From Staphylococcus haemolyticus (GTDB lineage Bacteria; Bacillota; Bacilli; Staphylococcales; Staphylococcaceae), in NCBI RefSeq assembly GCF_006094395.1, contig NZ_CP035291.1:1922001-1986000 (forward strand): DNA of 64,000 nucleotides, in the 5' to 3' direction. A program made the translations under genes and the position numbers. The notes under the pieces were generated by a model. That model saw only the letters and a list, made by a program, of their open reading frames with translations. It searched no databases and was not told the origin of the DNA. This document shows, in pieces, positions 40,922 through 51,204 of this stretch (positions within the stretch are counted from its first letter, which is position 1; each line of letters starts with the position of its first letter).

Positions 40922-42241
40922 CTATAATATCATAGCTGCAATCGTACCAAATACCATTAAAGGTATATTATAGAATAAGAAATTCGGGATACATGTATCG
41001 CGAATATGATCATGCTGTCCATCCACATCTAACCCAGCTGTTGGCCCTAGCGTAGAATCACTTGCAGGAGATCCTGAATCACCTAAAGCACTCGCAGTTC
41101 CTACTAAAGCGATTAGAGCCATAGTACTTAAGCCGAGTGAAGCACCAAGTGGAATAAATAATGTTGCAATTATAGGAATCGTTGCAAATGATGAACCAAT
41201 TCCTAAAGTTACAATTAAACCAATAATGTACATGATGACAATACTTAATAACTTGTGACCATTTGAAATGTCAGTCAAACTTGATACTAATTTTTCGATA
41301 TCTCCTGTTGCATTCATGACACCTGCGAAACCATTAGCTGAAAGAATAACAACACCTATAAATGACATGATTTTAATACCTTCAACAAATTGACTATCCA
41401 ATTCTCTCCATTTGTAAACACCCGAAATAAAGAATACGAGTACACCTGCTAATGCACCAAAAATCATTGAATCAGTAAAAGTTTGAACTAAGAATGTAGC
41501 TAATATAGCGACTATTGTAACTACGAGTACATACGGTTTAATTTCATTAATTGTATTCTCATCTTCTACATAAGTTTCTGTTTTATATTCTCGTGGTTTA
41601 CGATAATAAAACATACCCAAGATTAAACCAACTATATAACCAAGTGAAGGAATCAACATGCCTTTCCAAATCATATTAAATTCGATAGGGTGATGTGCTT
41701 TTTGGAAACCGCTTTGAATAATTTGGTGGAAAATCTGTCCAAAGCCATATGGTAATAAGACATAAGGCCAACACAAACCAAAGCCGATGACTAGAGAAAT
41801 AAGTCTTCTATCAATTTTTAAATCATTAAACAGACTTAATAGTGGCGGTATAACTATTGGAATGAAAGCAATGTGAACCGGTATAAGGTTCTGACTCATT
41901 ATACTCATCGCGAGTAAAGCTATGATAATAATGATTTTTACTTTTATTCTTGATAGTCTGCTATTTTCAGAGTGAATTGCGCGGATTATCTTAGTTACAA
42001 GATAATCTGTAATACCACTATATGAAATCAATGCTGCAAATCCACCCAATAATGCATAGCTTAGCGCTACCTCGGAACCGTCTACAATATTTTTTCCAAA
42101 TACACTGATTACCTTTTCAACACTCATTCCAGAAATGAGACCGCCTACTAATGCACTAATGAACAGACTAATAACTACATTTAGTCTACATAAGCATAAA
42201 ACAATCATTAATAATACGGCTATTACAACTGCATTAAACAT
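40922..42241 (-). CDS. YuiF-type Na+/H+ antiporter-family transporter
   Basis: A 439-residue inner-membrane protein with about 11-12 helices, assigned to the Na+/H+ antiporter (NhaC-like)/YuiF group. It has GSSFATIPIIATLFIPLG near residue 345 and the discontinuous-helix region GTASALGDSGSPASDSTLGPTAGLD near 385. In Bacillus the relative yuiF also sits beside a leucyl aminopeptidase gene, and the family may move amino acids rather than sodium. The substrate is unproven. ATG 42241 is preceded by AAAGGATG. It forms a probable operon with the thioesterase gene. Confidence 0.85.
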   Translation of the reverse strand: MFNAVVIAVLLMIVLCLCRLNVVISLFISALVGGLISGMSVEKVISVFGKNIVDGSEVALSYALLGGFAALISYSGITDYLVTKIIRAIHSENSRLSRIKVKIIIIIALLAMSIMSQNLIPVHIAFIPIVIPPLLSLFNDLKIDRRLISLVIGFGLCWPYVLLPYGFGQIFHQIIQSGFQKAHHPIEFNMIWKGMLIPSLGYIVGLILGMFYYRKPREYKTETYVEDENTINEIKPYVLVVTIVAILATFLVQTFTDSMIFGALAGVLVFFISGVYKWRELDSQFVEGIKIMSFIGVVILSANGFAGVMNATGDIEKLVSSLTDISNGHKLLSIVIMYIIGLIVTLGIGSSFATIPIIATLFIPLGASLGLSTMALIALVGTASALGDSGSPASDSTLGPTAGLDVDGQHDHIRDTCIPNFLFYNIPLMVFGTIAAMIL

Positions 42242-42365
42242 AACAACACATCCTTTATCTCTCTACCGAACTAAAGTATTTAATATGTTCCTTATCATAC
42301 CAAGTAGCTGGTACGTTGTCAATGTAGAATTACATTCTAAGTTAATAAGATTATTCATATTAAAT

Positions 42366-42405
42366 AAGGAGTAGAAACACGCAATAGCACATGTTTCTAC
42401 TCCTT
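42366..42405 (-). terminator. ampA terminator
   Basis: A perfect 14-bp stem AAGGAGTAGAAACA/TGTTTCTACTCCTT with a 12-base loop. The T-tail on the minus strand is short. Confidence 0.75.
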
Positions 42406-42430
42406 AACCAAATGATTTCTACTTTTCTAT

Positions 42431-43900
42431 TTATCTTAACCAATTTAATACAGTAGTAATCATACTGCCAGTTGGGCCTTTTGGACCTTTATAGCTAGTC
42501 TTGTTAGTTGTCGCAGGACCAGCAATATCGAAATGGATATGTGGTGTAGATCCACTAAAATGAGTAATAAATGTGGCTGCAAAGAGTGCTTTTCCATGAC
42601 CGTTTGTATGATTGACTAAATCTGCAACGTCAGATTGACGTATTAATCGTTGCTCAGTTTGAGTCATAGGTAATTCAAAAGCATATTCATCCATTTCTTT
42701 AGCACTAACTCGTATTTCCTCAATCTCTTTATCTGCATTAGAGTTAAATAAAGCTGCTTTATCTTCACCTAGTGCTGCAACTGCAGCTCCTGTTAATGTA
42801 GCGAAATCTAAAATAATCTTAGGTTGAAATTGATTAGCATAGAATACAGCATCTCCTAGTACTAAACGCCCTTCCGCATCACTATTTAACATTTCAACTG
42901 TTTCACCACTCAATGCCGTCAATACATCATCAGGTTTCATTGCATTACTACTTATCATATTTTCAGCAGAAGCAATAACTCCTACAATATTGATAGGAAT
43001 TTGCAAGCGTGATATCGCATCAATCATTCCAACTACATTAGCTGCGCCACACATATCAAATTTCATAGTCTGCATACCTATCTTCGATTTAATGCTATAG
43101 CCACCTGAATCATATGTAATACCTTTTCCTACTAATGCAATTGGTGCGTCTTCACTGTCACCACCATTATATGTCATAGTTATTACAACTGGAGGATTCT
43201 CCGACCCTTTACCAACAGCATGAATAAGTCCGAATCCTTCATCTAATAATTGTTTTCCATCTTTAATATCAACTTTTACTGATGTTTCATCAAAGTGTTG
43301 CGTAACCTGTTCAGCAAAATAATTAGGCGTTAGTATATTAGGTGGCATATTGCTATAGTCACGTGCAACATTAACCGATTGTCCGATTATAGCACCATTG
43401 ATAAAATATCGATGTAAGTCCTCTTTATTCGTACTTATGTTTAACTCTAATTGATAGGGTGCAGATTTATCAGATTTATAGTTGTCAAAACTGTAAACTG
43501 CCTGTTCACTTTGTAGTCCCATAACCTCTGCGACTTTGGTTTGCTCTATTTTCTTTGAAATCAATGTATCGAATAATACATCTGCTTCAGTTACACGTTC
43601 TTCTTTTAAAAATTGAAATAAATTGCCGAAAGCTCTCAATAGCGTACCATAATCAAGCGTCTTTAAATTTCCTAATCCAACAGTAATAAGTCGTTTTGAT
43701 GAGTCTTTTAAAGGTAACAAAGTTGAAGATATTTTACCTAATTGACTGCTAATTAAATGATGATGACGGTATGTATCAATTTGTTTTGTTATATCTTCAT
43801 TATTGTAATTAATATAACCAAGTTGATTGATGTGATCAGGCAACCCTATAATAAATACTTCTGAATTTAAAACTGTATTACTTATATTGAAATTAACCAT
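42431..43900 (-). CDS. ampA: Leucyl aminopeptidase (M17 family)
   Basis: A 489-residue dinuclear metallo-aminopeptidase. The poorly conserved N-terminal domain (about 1-170) precedes the catalytic domain with [28 protein letters not shown] and [13 protein letters not shown], which supply the Lys, Asp and Glu metal ligands and the catalytic Arg. It trims N-terminal residues from peptides; in S. aureus LAP affects virulence and osmotic response. The metal motifs differ slightly from the usual TFDSGG and NTDAEGR forms but keep every ligand. ATG 43900; the best ribosome site is GGAAG about ten bases upstream. It lies upstream of the YuiF-type gene, separated by a terminator. Confidence 0.93.
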   Translation of the reverse strand: MVNFNISNTVLNSEVFIIGLPDHINQLGYINYNNEDITKQIDTYRHHHLISSQLGKISSTLLPLKDSSKRLITVGLGNLKTLDYGTLLRAFGNLFQFLKEERVTEADVLFDTLISKKIEQTKVAEVMGLQSEQAVYSFDNYKSDKSAPYQLELNISTNKEDLHRYFINGAIIGQSVNVARDYSNMPPNILTPNYFAEQVTQHFDETSVKVDIKDGKQLLDEGFGLIHAVGKGSENPPVVITMTYNGGDSEDAPIALVGKGITYDSGGYSIKSKIGMQTMKFDMCGAANVVGMIDAISRLQIPINIVGVIASAENMISSNAMKPDDVLTALSGETVEMLNSDAEGRLVLGDAVFYANQFQPKIILDFATLTGAAVAALGEDKAALFNSNADKEIEEIRVSAKEMDEYAFELPMTQTEQRLIRQSDVADLVNHTNGHGKALFAATFITHFSGSTPHIHFDIAGPATTNKTSYKGPKGPTGSMITTVLNWLR

Positions 43901-43935
43901 AACCTCTACACTTCCTTTTTATATCATATAAAAGA

Positions 43936-43976
43936 AGGAGTGGAACAGAATTCACAATGAATTCGTTATTCCACCC
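43936..43976. repeat. GAATTC-hairpin family member between ampA and ndh
   Basis: Arms GGAGTGGAACAGAATTC and GAATTCGTTATTCCACCCC around ACAAT, apex GAATTC-ACA-ATGAATTC. It lies downstream of ndh and may act as its terminator; minus-strand T content (CTTCTTTTAT) is modest. Confidence 0.7.
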
Positions 43977-43986
43977 CCATAAGGAT

Positions 43987-44059
43987 GACTAGAAATGAGA
44001 AAAGCTTGATTTATACGCTTTTTCAGTTCAGTCAGCTACTGCGAATTGGCATTGTAGCT
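43987..44059. repeat. Staphylococcal modular intergenic repeat, right-hand modules
   Basis: GACTAGAAATGAGAAAAGCTTG, an ACGCTTTTT block and CAGTCAGCTACTGCGAATT follow each other in the same order as modules at 9140-9275, with the last block also at 25105. The terminal AGCTAC/GTAGCT pair can fold into a hairpin. Confidence 0.6.
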
Positions 44060-44110
44060 TTAAATTAGTATTTATTTTCAAAATCATATTAGATAATTTA
44101 TATGAGAAAC

Positions 44111-45319
44111 TTAGAATTTACCTTTTTTGAATGCTAAGCCTACGCCACCGATTTTGAATACTGCACGAGTATCGATAACTTTTTTCATGAATGCAGCTTT
44201 TTTACCAGTAATGTCTCTACCGTATACGATACCAACACCATCATGTGCACCTAATGAACATACAGTACCACGATCAACATATTCAAAGTCTGTAGCTGCT
44301 TGACCGTTTAAGATGTTTTTAATGCTTTTCGCAACGTGTTCACCTTGTTGCATTGCAATTTGTGCTGTAGTTGGTAATGGACGTTCTTCACCAGCTGGGA
44401 TGAATGCTGAAACGTCACCAATAACAAAGATATCATCATGACCTTCAATAGTTAAATCTTGTTTAGTCACGATACGACCACGTTTAACACCTTCAAATGA
44501 TTCTTCCATTAATTTACTACCACGAACACCAGCAGCCCAGATTGCTGTACCAGCTTCTAATTGTTGTTCTTGATCATTAATTTTAACTACGAAACCTTTT
44601 TCGTTACAAGCAACGATTGGTGTAGCAATTTTGAATTCAACACCACGGTCTTCTAGGTAGTTAACTGCGTAATTAACTAATTCATCAGAGAACATTGGTA
44701 ACATTTTTGGCGCAGCTTCAACACAAGTTACTCTAACTTTGTTTTGATTAACACCGTATTTATTACATAATTCAGGAATTCTTTCAGTTAATTCACCTAA
44801 GAATTCGATACCTGTAAAGCCTGCACCACCAACTAAGATAGCTAAGTCTTTATCATCTTTTTCTTTAGAAGCTGCGTAGTTTGCAAATTTATCTTCGATG
44901 TGACGAGATAATTTACGTGCAGTTTCAATATTTTCAATTTGGAAAGCATAGTCTTTCATACCATTAATTCCAAATGTTTCACTTTCAAAACCTAATGCTA
45001 CTACTAAAATGTCGTAATCATAGATACCGTGATTTGTTTCTACTTTTTTAGCGTTACGGTCGATTTTAGTTACTTCTGCATTGATAAATTTAACTTTATC
45101 TTCTTTAATTACACTTTCAATTGGGTAAATTAAATCTTCATAGTTTAATGTACCAGCTGAAGCTTCATGTAACCAAGTTGCTTCGTAGTGATATTTATTT
45201 TTGTTAATTAATGTAATATCCGCTTCGTCAGCAGAAAGTTCTTTTTGTAATTTAGTTACTGTTTGTAAACCAGCATAACCTGCACCTAAAACAAGTACTT
45301 TTTTACGATCTTGTGCCAT
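44111..45319 (-). CDS. ndh: Type II NADH dehydrogenase (NDH-2)
   Basis: A 402-residue non-proton-pumping NADH:menaquinone oxidoreductase, peripheral on the inner membrane face. FAD fold [17 protein letters not shown] at the N-terminus, NADH fold [16 protein letters not shown] near 165, [12 protein letters not shown] motif near 300, [10 protein letters not shown] quinone-site block near 325, and a basic C-terminal amphipathic anchor. It is the main NDH-2 (NdhC) of staphylococci. ATG 45319 follows AGGTGA; GTG 45328 would fall inside that site. Monocistronic. Upstream about 350 bases hold an operator-like palindrome (45518-45537) and no ORF. Confidence 0.96.
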   Translation of the reverse strand: MAQDRKKVLVLGAGYAGLQTVTKLQKELSADEADITLINKNKYHYEATWLHEASAGTLNYEDLIYPIESVIKEDKVKFINAEVTKIDRNAKKVETNHGIYDYDILVVALGFESETFGINGMKDYAFQIENIETARKLSRHIEDKFANYAASKEKDDKDLAILVGGAGFTGIEFLGELTERIPELCNKYGVNQNKVRVTCVEAAPKMLPMFSDELVNYAVNYLEDRGVEFKIATPIVACNEKGFVVKINDQEQQLEAGTAIWAAGVRGSKLMEESFEGVKRGRIVTKQDLTIEGHDDIFVIGDVSAFIPAGEERPLPTTAQIAMQQGEHVAKSIKNILNGQAATDFEYVDRGTVCSLGAHDGVGIVYGRDITGKKAAFMKKVIDTRAVFKIGGVGLAFKKGKF

Positions 45320-45517
45320 TTCATTCACCTAAGCTTTCATAATTATTTTCTTAAATGTAGAAAAAGGCTACAAATTTCAGAACATAACAAAGTTCAGATG
45401 TAACAATATATTTTACCTTAATATATGTTTATCTGATTCATTCAAAAGACTTTGCACTTAACCTATTGTTCATCCCCATTTATAGTCTTAGTCAACACTT
45501 TCATTTTCAGTTCGATT

Positions 45518-45537
45518 TTATGAACTTTAGTTCACAA
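45518..45537. promoter_or_regulatory. Operator-like palindrome upstream of ndh
   Basis: TTATGAACT-TT-AGTTCACAA, arms matching at 8 of 9 positions. It recalls the Rex site (TTGTGAA...TTCACAA) but has two extra central bases. Three further GTTCA elements lie within 150 bases. The regulator is not identified. Confidence 0.45.
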
Positions 45538-45684
45538 AAAAGACAAAGTTCAATCCATCTTCAATTCTATAGTTTTTATAGTTCATTTTCAAGCAACAAC
45601 AAGACTATTATTAAAATAATCATATTATCCTGAAAATTACTGTCTTAAAGTATTACTCTTAGTGATAAATTACTTGCAATTATA

Positions 45685-46044
45685 TTAGCATTCTTCCGGA
45701 TTTCCAGCTACTTTAGCAGTTCTAAATGAACTACCACAACCACATGAAGCGATTGCGTTAGGGTTTTCAATTTGGAATCCTCCACCCATTAAAGATTGTT
45801 TGAAATCAATTGTCGTACCATTTAATACAGGCACATCATATTTGTCTACTAATACTTTTAATCCATAAAATTCAAGTACTTCATCATTTTCTCCTGGTTG
45901 TTCTTCAGCTGACATACCATATGTCAGACCTGTACAGCCACCACCGTTTACTTTAATCTTTAAATATCCATCTGCCATGTCATTACTTTTCAACATATCT
46001 TTTACTTCATAAGCTGCCGCTTCAGTTAATGTTACAGTTGACAT
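45685..46044 (-). CDS. sufA: A-type Fe-S carrier SufA
   Basis: A 119-residue HesB/IscA/ErpA-fold protein that receives nascent Fe-S clusters from the SufBCD scaffold and passes them on. The three cluster-ligand cysteines are in GGGCTGL near residue 37 and SCGCGSSF near the C-terminus. In S. aureus the gene at this position is known as sufA and its product serves as an Fe-S carrier; I transfer that. ATG 46044 follows AGGAGG. It is 12 bases downstream of yuzB and likely co-transcribed with it. Confidence 0.94.
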   Translation of the reverse strand: MSTVTLTEAAAYEVKDMLKSNDMADGYLKIKVNGGGCTGLTYGMSAEEQPGENDEVLEFYGLKVLVDKYDVPVLNGTTIDFKQSLMGGGFQIENPNAIASCGCGSSFRTAKVAGNPEEC

Positions 46045-46056
46045 AAACCATTCCTC

Positions 46057-46302
46057 CTATAATAAGTTAGTAAAGTCATTCTCTTCTATATGTTTATAAA
46101 TATTATTTAATAACTCATCTGGTGTATCACCTTCAACAGTATCACCATCTACCAATGCATACAACCCACATGAACATACGCCACAATTATTTAAACATCC
46201 GTATTCTAATACATCCACATCAGGATCATTCTCAAGCTTATCGTAAACGTAGTCTCCGCCTTTTGCCATATTTGAAATGCAAAATTCGACTAATGGAAAC
46301 AT
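46057..46302 (-). CDS. YuzB family cysteine-rich protein (DUF1450)
   Basis: An 81-residue thioredoxin-fold-like protein with five cysteines: C8, then C36, C40, C43 and C45 in [19 protein letters not shown]. The pattern resembles the thioredoxin-like 2Fe-2S ferredoxins but is shortened. No function is established for YuzB. Its place between sufA and ndhF, among respiratory and Fe-S genes, makes a redox or cluster-handling role plausible; that is inference. ATG 46302 follows GAAGGTG. Confidence 0.82.
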   Translation of the reverse strand: MFPLVEFCISNMAKGGDYVYDKLENDPDVDVLEYGCLNNCGVCSCGLYALVDGDTVEGDTPDELLNNIYKHIEENDFTNLL

Positions 46303-46448
46303 ACTTCACCTTCTTCTTCATTTTTTTAATTATATTATTATAACAAATCTTGATTTGGCCTGCATTGTCCTCGCTCATCATTTTTATATTATTTGGAACA
46401 ACAATACACACCTATATCTTTAGCTTAGTTTCGTTACCACACATTTCA

Positions 46449-46477
46449 TTGTAGTCATTTTGAAAAAAAGATATAAT
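46449..46477 (+). promoter_or_regulatory. Promoter of the small ORF and ndhF
   Basis: TTGTAG (46449-46454) and a perfect TATAAT (46472-46477) are spaced by 17 bases. The predicted start leaves a leader of about 170 bases before ndhF. Confidence 0.65.
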
Positions 46478-46520
46478 AACCATATACATATATCATACAC
46501 TTTATTGTTAGGGGCAATAA

Positions 46521-46595
46521 ATGTGGTGGATAAACTACTTTGATTGTTTGAAATTTTTAAATAAAAGTTTAAATAATTTACTAAAGTTTGCTTAA
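46521..46595 (+). CDS. Candidate 24-residue small protein in the ndhF leader
   Basis: A 25-codon frame (ATG to TAA) with AGGGG six bases before the ATG, starting about 37 bases after the predicted transcription start and ending 61 bases before ndhF. The peptide begins MWWINYFDCLKF and ends LLKFA; it has two tryptophans, one cysteine and alternating hydrophobic and polar residues that could form an amphipathic helix. I recognise no family. It could be a leader peptide that senses translation, a small membrane-associated protein, or a chance frame in AT-rich DNA. Confidence 0.4.
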   Translation: MWWINYFDCLKFLNKSLNNLLKFA

Positions 46596-46656
46596 TTCAA
46601 AGGGTATTAGTCAAAATCATTTCGGAATAACAAATTTTTATAAAGGGGTATAACAG

Positions 46657-47721
46657 ATGAAAAATTTAGTATTACTTGGTGGCGGCTATGGTAATATGCG
46701 TATCATGTCGCGTATCTTACCTGATGCATTACCAGAAAATTATACTTTAACGTTAATTGATCGTATGCCATTCCATGGCTTGAAACCAGAATTTTATGCT
46801 TTAGCTGCGGGTACTAAGTCTGATAGTGATGTTCGTATGAACTTTCCTGATTCAGAACGCGTTAATACTATTTATGGGGAAATTAATGATATTGATTTAG
46901 ATGCTCAAATCGTATCTGTTGGTAATACAAAAGTAGATTATGATGAATTAGTTATTGGCTTAGGTTGTGAAGATAAATATCATAATGTTCCTGGTGCTGA
47001 GGAATACACGCATAGTATTCAAACACTCTCCAAGGCACGCGAAACATTTCATAGTATTAGTGAATTACCTAGTGGCGCTAGTGTAGGTATTGTTGGTGCT
47101 GGCTTAAGCGGCATAGAGTTAGCAAGTGAGCTTCGTGAAAGTCGTGAAGATTTAGAAGTCATACTTTATGACCGTGGTGAGCGAATTTTAAGGAATTTTC
47201 CTGAAAAATTAAGCAATTATATCGCTAAATGGTTCCGTGAAAACAATGTTAAAGTAGTGCCTAATTCTTTAATTGATAAAGTGGAACCAGGAAAAATTTA
47301 TAATAGTGGTACACCAGAAAATGTTGATTTAGTTGTCTGGACTGCTGGAATTCAACCTGTTGAAGTTGTAAGACATTTACCGATTGATATCAATCGAAGT
47401 GGACGTGTCATCATCAATCAATATCATCAAGTGCCAACATATCTTAATGTATTTATAGTCGGAGATTGTGCTGATTTACCTCATGCACCAAGTGCACAAT
47501 TAGCTGAAGTTCAAGGTGATCAAATCGCTAATGTACTTAAGAAACAATGGAATAATGAACCATTACCAGATAAAATGCCTGAATTAAAAGTACAAGGTTT
47601 CCTTGGTTCTCTTGGCGAGAAAAAAGGCTTTGCCTATATTATGGACCGTACAGTTACCGGACGTCTTGCTCATATACTTAAATCGGGCGTCCTATGGTTA
47701 TATAAATATCATAATGGTTAA
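46657..47721 (+). CDS. ndhF: NDH-2-like NAD(P)/FAD oxidoreductase NdhF (YutJ)
   Basis: A 354-residue flavoprotein of the type II NADH dehydrogenase family. FAD fold LVLLGGGYGNMRIMSRIL, NAD(P)H fold VGIVGAGLSGIELASEL near 145, WTAGIQP near 230, FIVGDCADLP near 270 and AQLAEVQGDQIA. It is shorter than ndh by about 48 residues, with a briefer C-terminal membrane-binding part. S. aureus has two such proteins, NdhC and NdhF; this gene sits where ndhF does. Whether it donates electrons to menaquinone is not shown by sequence. ATG 46657 follows AAAGGGG. It is divergent from yuzB. Confidence 0.88.
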   Translation: MKNLVLLGGGYGNMRIMSRILPDALPENYTLTLIDRMPFHGLKPEFYALAAGTKSDSDVRMNFPDSERVNTIYGEINDIDLDAQIVSVGNTKVDYDELVIGLGCEDKYHNVPGAEEYTHSIQTLSKARETFHSISELPSGASVGIVGAGLSGIELASELRESREDLEVILYDRGERILRNFPEKLSNYIAKWFRENNVKVVPNSLIDKVEPGKIYNSGTPENVDLVVWTAGIQPVEVVRHLPIDINRSGRVIINQYHQVPTYLNVFIVGDCADLPHAPSAQLAEVQGDQIANVLKKQWNNEPLPDKMPELKVQGFLGSLGEKKGFAYIMDRTVTGRLAHILKSGVLWLYKYHNG

Positions 47722-47732
47722 TAATAAAATAA

Positions 47733-47780
47733 GGGGTAGGATAGAATTCATGATGAATCCTATCCTACCCCGACCTCTTT
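47733..47780. terminator. ndhF terminator, GAATTC-hairpin family
   Basis: Lower stem GGGGTAGGATAG/CTATCCTACCCC with apex ATTCATGATGAAT, then GACCTCTTTTT. Family apex here reads GAATTC-ATG-ATGAATCC. It lies between convergent ndhF and yuzD. Confidence 0.85.
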
Positions 47781-47802
47781 TTCTCAAGAATTATACTTTA
47801 AA

Positions 47803-48123
47803 TTAATTTGCAAAATGTTTATCTACAAAGTTTGTAATTTGCTTTGTTTGAATATAACCATCTGCTACATACTCATCATTCATTGTAATTAAAGGATAAA
47901 ATAATTCATCTTCCTCAATTTGTTCAATATACTGTTGGTCATGATCACTTAGATTATCTGTTTGATTTTGAAAATCAATGTATGTGTATTTAAATTGAAT
48001 GTCTGGATACTTTCTTTCTAATAAAGGTTTAATCCATTCAAATGTATTAATAGATGTTGGTGCATTGACGCAACTTGCACATACGACATCAGCGCCATAT
48101 ACTACCACGCTTACTTTAGTCAT
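47803..48123 (-). CDS. YuzD family thioredoxin-fold protein (DUF1462)
   Basis: A 106-residue protein with a thioredoxin-like CxxC (CASC, residues 15-18) after the first strand VSVVVYGAD, and a C-terminal strand pair with FYPLITMNDEYVADGY, which fits a glutaredoxin-like fold. The family is uncharacterised. It is divergent from nfu, an arrangement shared with Bacillus, where yuzD and yutI are neighbours; a link to Fe-S handling is possible but unproven. ATG 48123 is spaced from GGGGGA; the TTG at 48129 is too close. Confidence 0.83.
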   Translation of the reverse strand: MTKVSVVVYGADVVCASCVNAPTSINTFEWIKPLLERKYPDIQFKYTYIDFQNQTDNLSDHDQQYIEQIEEDELFYPLITMNDEYVADGYIQTKQITNFVDKHFAN

Positions 48124-48226
48124 ACTCAAATCCCCCGTTTTGTTTTATAGATTTTTCTTTCTTTATCTATTATAATAAATTAATAATGAATTTATGAAGT
48201 AATTTACTTGAAAGGAGACATATCTC

Positions 48227-48469
48227 ATGCCTACTGAGAATGCAACGATGTTTGATCAAGTAGCTGAAGTCATTGAACGTTTACGTCCATTTTTATTACG
48301 TGATGGTGGAGACTGTACATTAGTAGATGTAGAAGATGGTATTGTGAAATTACAATTACACGGAGCTTGTGGTACTTGTCCTAGCTCAACAATCACATTA
48401 AAAGCCGGCATTGAACGTGCGTTACACGAAGAAGTTCCAGGCGTTATTGAAGTTGAACAAGTATTCTAA
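48227..48469 (+). CDS. nfu: Fe-S cluster carrier Nfu (NifU C-terminal domain)
   Basis: An 80-residue NifU-like domain with the cluster-binding CGTCP motif and [19 protein letters not shown]. It matches S. aureus Nfu, which delivers Fe-S clusters to apo-enzymes such as aconitase. ATG 48227 follows AAAGGAG. It is monocistronic, with a very strong terminator shared with the convergent dlt operon. Confidence 0.95.
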   Translation: MPTENATMFDQVAEVIERLRPFLLRDGGDCTLVDVEDGIVKLQLHGACGTCPSSTITLKAGIERALHEEVPGVIEVEQVF

Positions 48470-48498
48470 GCGTCTGAAATATAATATATATATTCAAT

Positions 48499-48548
48499 AA
48501 AGCACCAACGCGCAGAGTTCTTAAACTCTGCGCGTTGGTGCTTTTGTT
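48499..48548. terminator. Bidirectional terminator between nfu and dltD
   Basis: A perfect 21-bp stem with a 4-base loop (48499-48519, 48524-48544), with TTTT on the right and CTTTATT on the minus strand. The strongest hairpin in the window. Confidence 0.96.
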
Positions 48549-48550
48549 AA

Positions 48551-49977
<1,427 letters not shown>

Positions 49978-49989
49978 TTATGACTCCTT

Positions 49990-51204
49990 TTAAATTAATT
50001 TTCCTGAAAAGATTAAAAATCCAAATGCTACAAAATGGAAAGTAATGATAATACTCAACGCTGTAGTAAAACCATTTTGCCAACGTGGTGGATGTTTCTT
50101 TCTCCAACGTTCATAGTATCCATAACCAATAAACATCAGTCCATGGTAAATACCATAAACGATATAGAATAACTCTAAACCATGCCACACACCCATGATA
50201 AAGAAGTTTAAGAAGAATGCGAAATTAGACATCGCAAATTGACTTTTAAATGTTTTTTTACGTGACATATAGAATAATGTACGCATATAAATACAATCTC
50301 TAAACCAGAACGATAATGACATATGCCATCTATTCCAGAAGTCTTTTATATTTTTGGCTTTGAAAGGTTGCTTGAAGTTAGGCGGTGTATTAATACCGTA
50401 TAAATAACTTACTGCTACAGCAAATAAGCTGTATCCTGCAAAATCAAAGAATAAATAGAAACTATAAGCATACATATATAGCCATTTATGAGTAAATCCA
50501 TCTAGATTCATTAATAATGGATGAATTACATAAACATTGATTAAATAAGCGATAATATACTTGTATAAAAATCCAAGCATAATCATGTGTATCGCTTTGG
50601 CAACCATTTCCCTATATTGTTCACTTGTAGGAACCTTTTTATCGTCTTTAACAAAACGTTTATAGCGATCAATTGGCCCTGAAGACACCGTTGGGAAGAA
50701 AGAAATGAATTGGAATAATTTCCCAACTTTGATCTCTTTAATAGATCCATCTCGAATCTCCATAATTAATTGCACACTTTTAAACGTTACATAAGAAATA
50801 CCTAGGAAACCTACAAATTCTATAAGCTTGTGTTCATGGAAATGAATTTGTTGACCACCTAGCCATGAGCTTTGTAATACTTTAACAATCGCTAATGGCA
50901 AAATGGATAAAATCATTACAATGACAAATTTGCTAAATGTATTACTCTTCTGTCTTGATTTATAATAACCCATAATTAATAACACTTGCCATATGAGATA
51001 AATTACAAAACTGATGAGTTGAATACTTAAATATTTATTACCGAATAAATTATGTTTATCTGATGAAAAGATGATGACAATCATAATTACAGTACTTAAA
51101 CCGTTATAAATATAGCTTCGCTTACCTAAAAATCCGAGTATGATGACTGGTAAAAGTACTATAAATGCAACTAAGAAGAAGGTAAACGTGCCATATGGAA
51201 TCAT
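49990..51204 (-). CDS. dltB: MBOAT D-alanyl transferase DltB
   Basis: A 404-residue membrane-bound O-acyltransferase with about 11 helices and re-entrant regions. The conserved [16 protein letters not shown] (about 283-298) and the catalytic His in [18 protein letters not shown] (about 335-352) line the central funnel where DltC docks. It carries D-alanine from DltC to the outside. ATG 51204 overlaps the dltA stop (ATGA), with GAGGA within the dltA coding end. Confidence 0.96.
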   Translation of the reverse strand: MIPYGTFTFFLVAFIVLLPVIILGFLGKRSYIYNGLSTVIMIVIIFSSDKHNLFGNKYLSIQLISFVIYLIWQVLLIMGYYKSRQKSNTFSKFVIVMILSILPLAIVKVLQSSWLGGQQIHFHEHKLIEFVGFLGISYVTFKSVQLIMEIRDGSIKEIKVGKLFQFISFFPTVSSGPIDRYKRFVKDDKKVPTSEQYREMVAKAIHMIMLGFLYKYIIAYLINVYVIHPLLMNLDGFTHKWLYMYAYSFYLFFDFAGYSLFAVAVSYLYGINTPPNFKQPFKAKNIKDFWNRWHMSLSFWFRDCIYMRTLFYMSRKKTFKSQFAMSNFAFFLNFFIMGVWHGLELFYIVYGIYHGLMFIGYGYYERWRKKHPPRWQNGFTTALSIIITFHFVAFGFLIFSGKLI

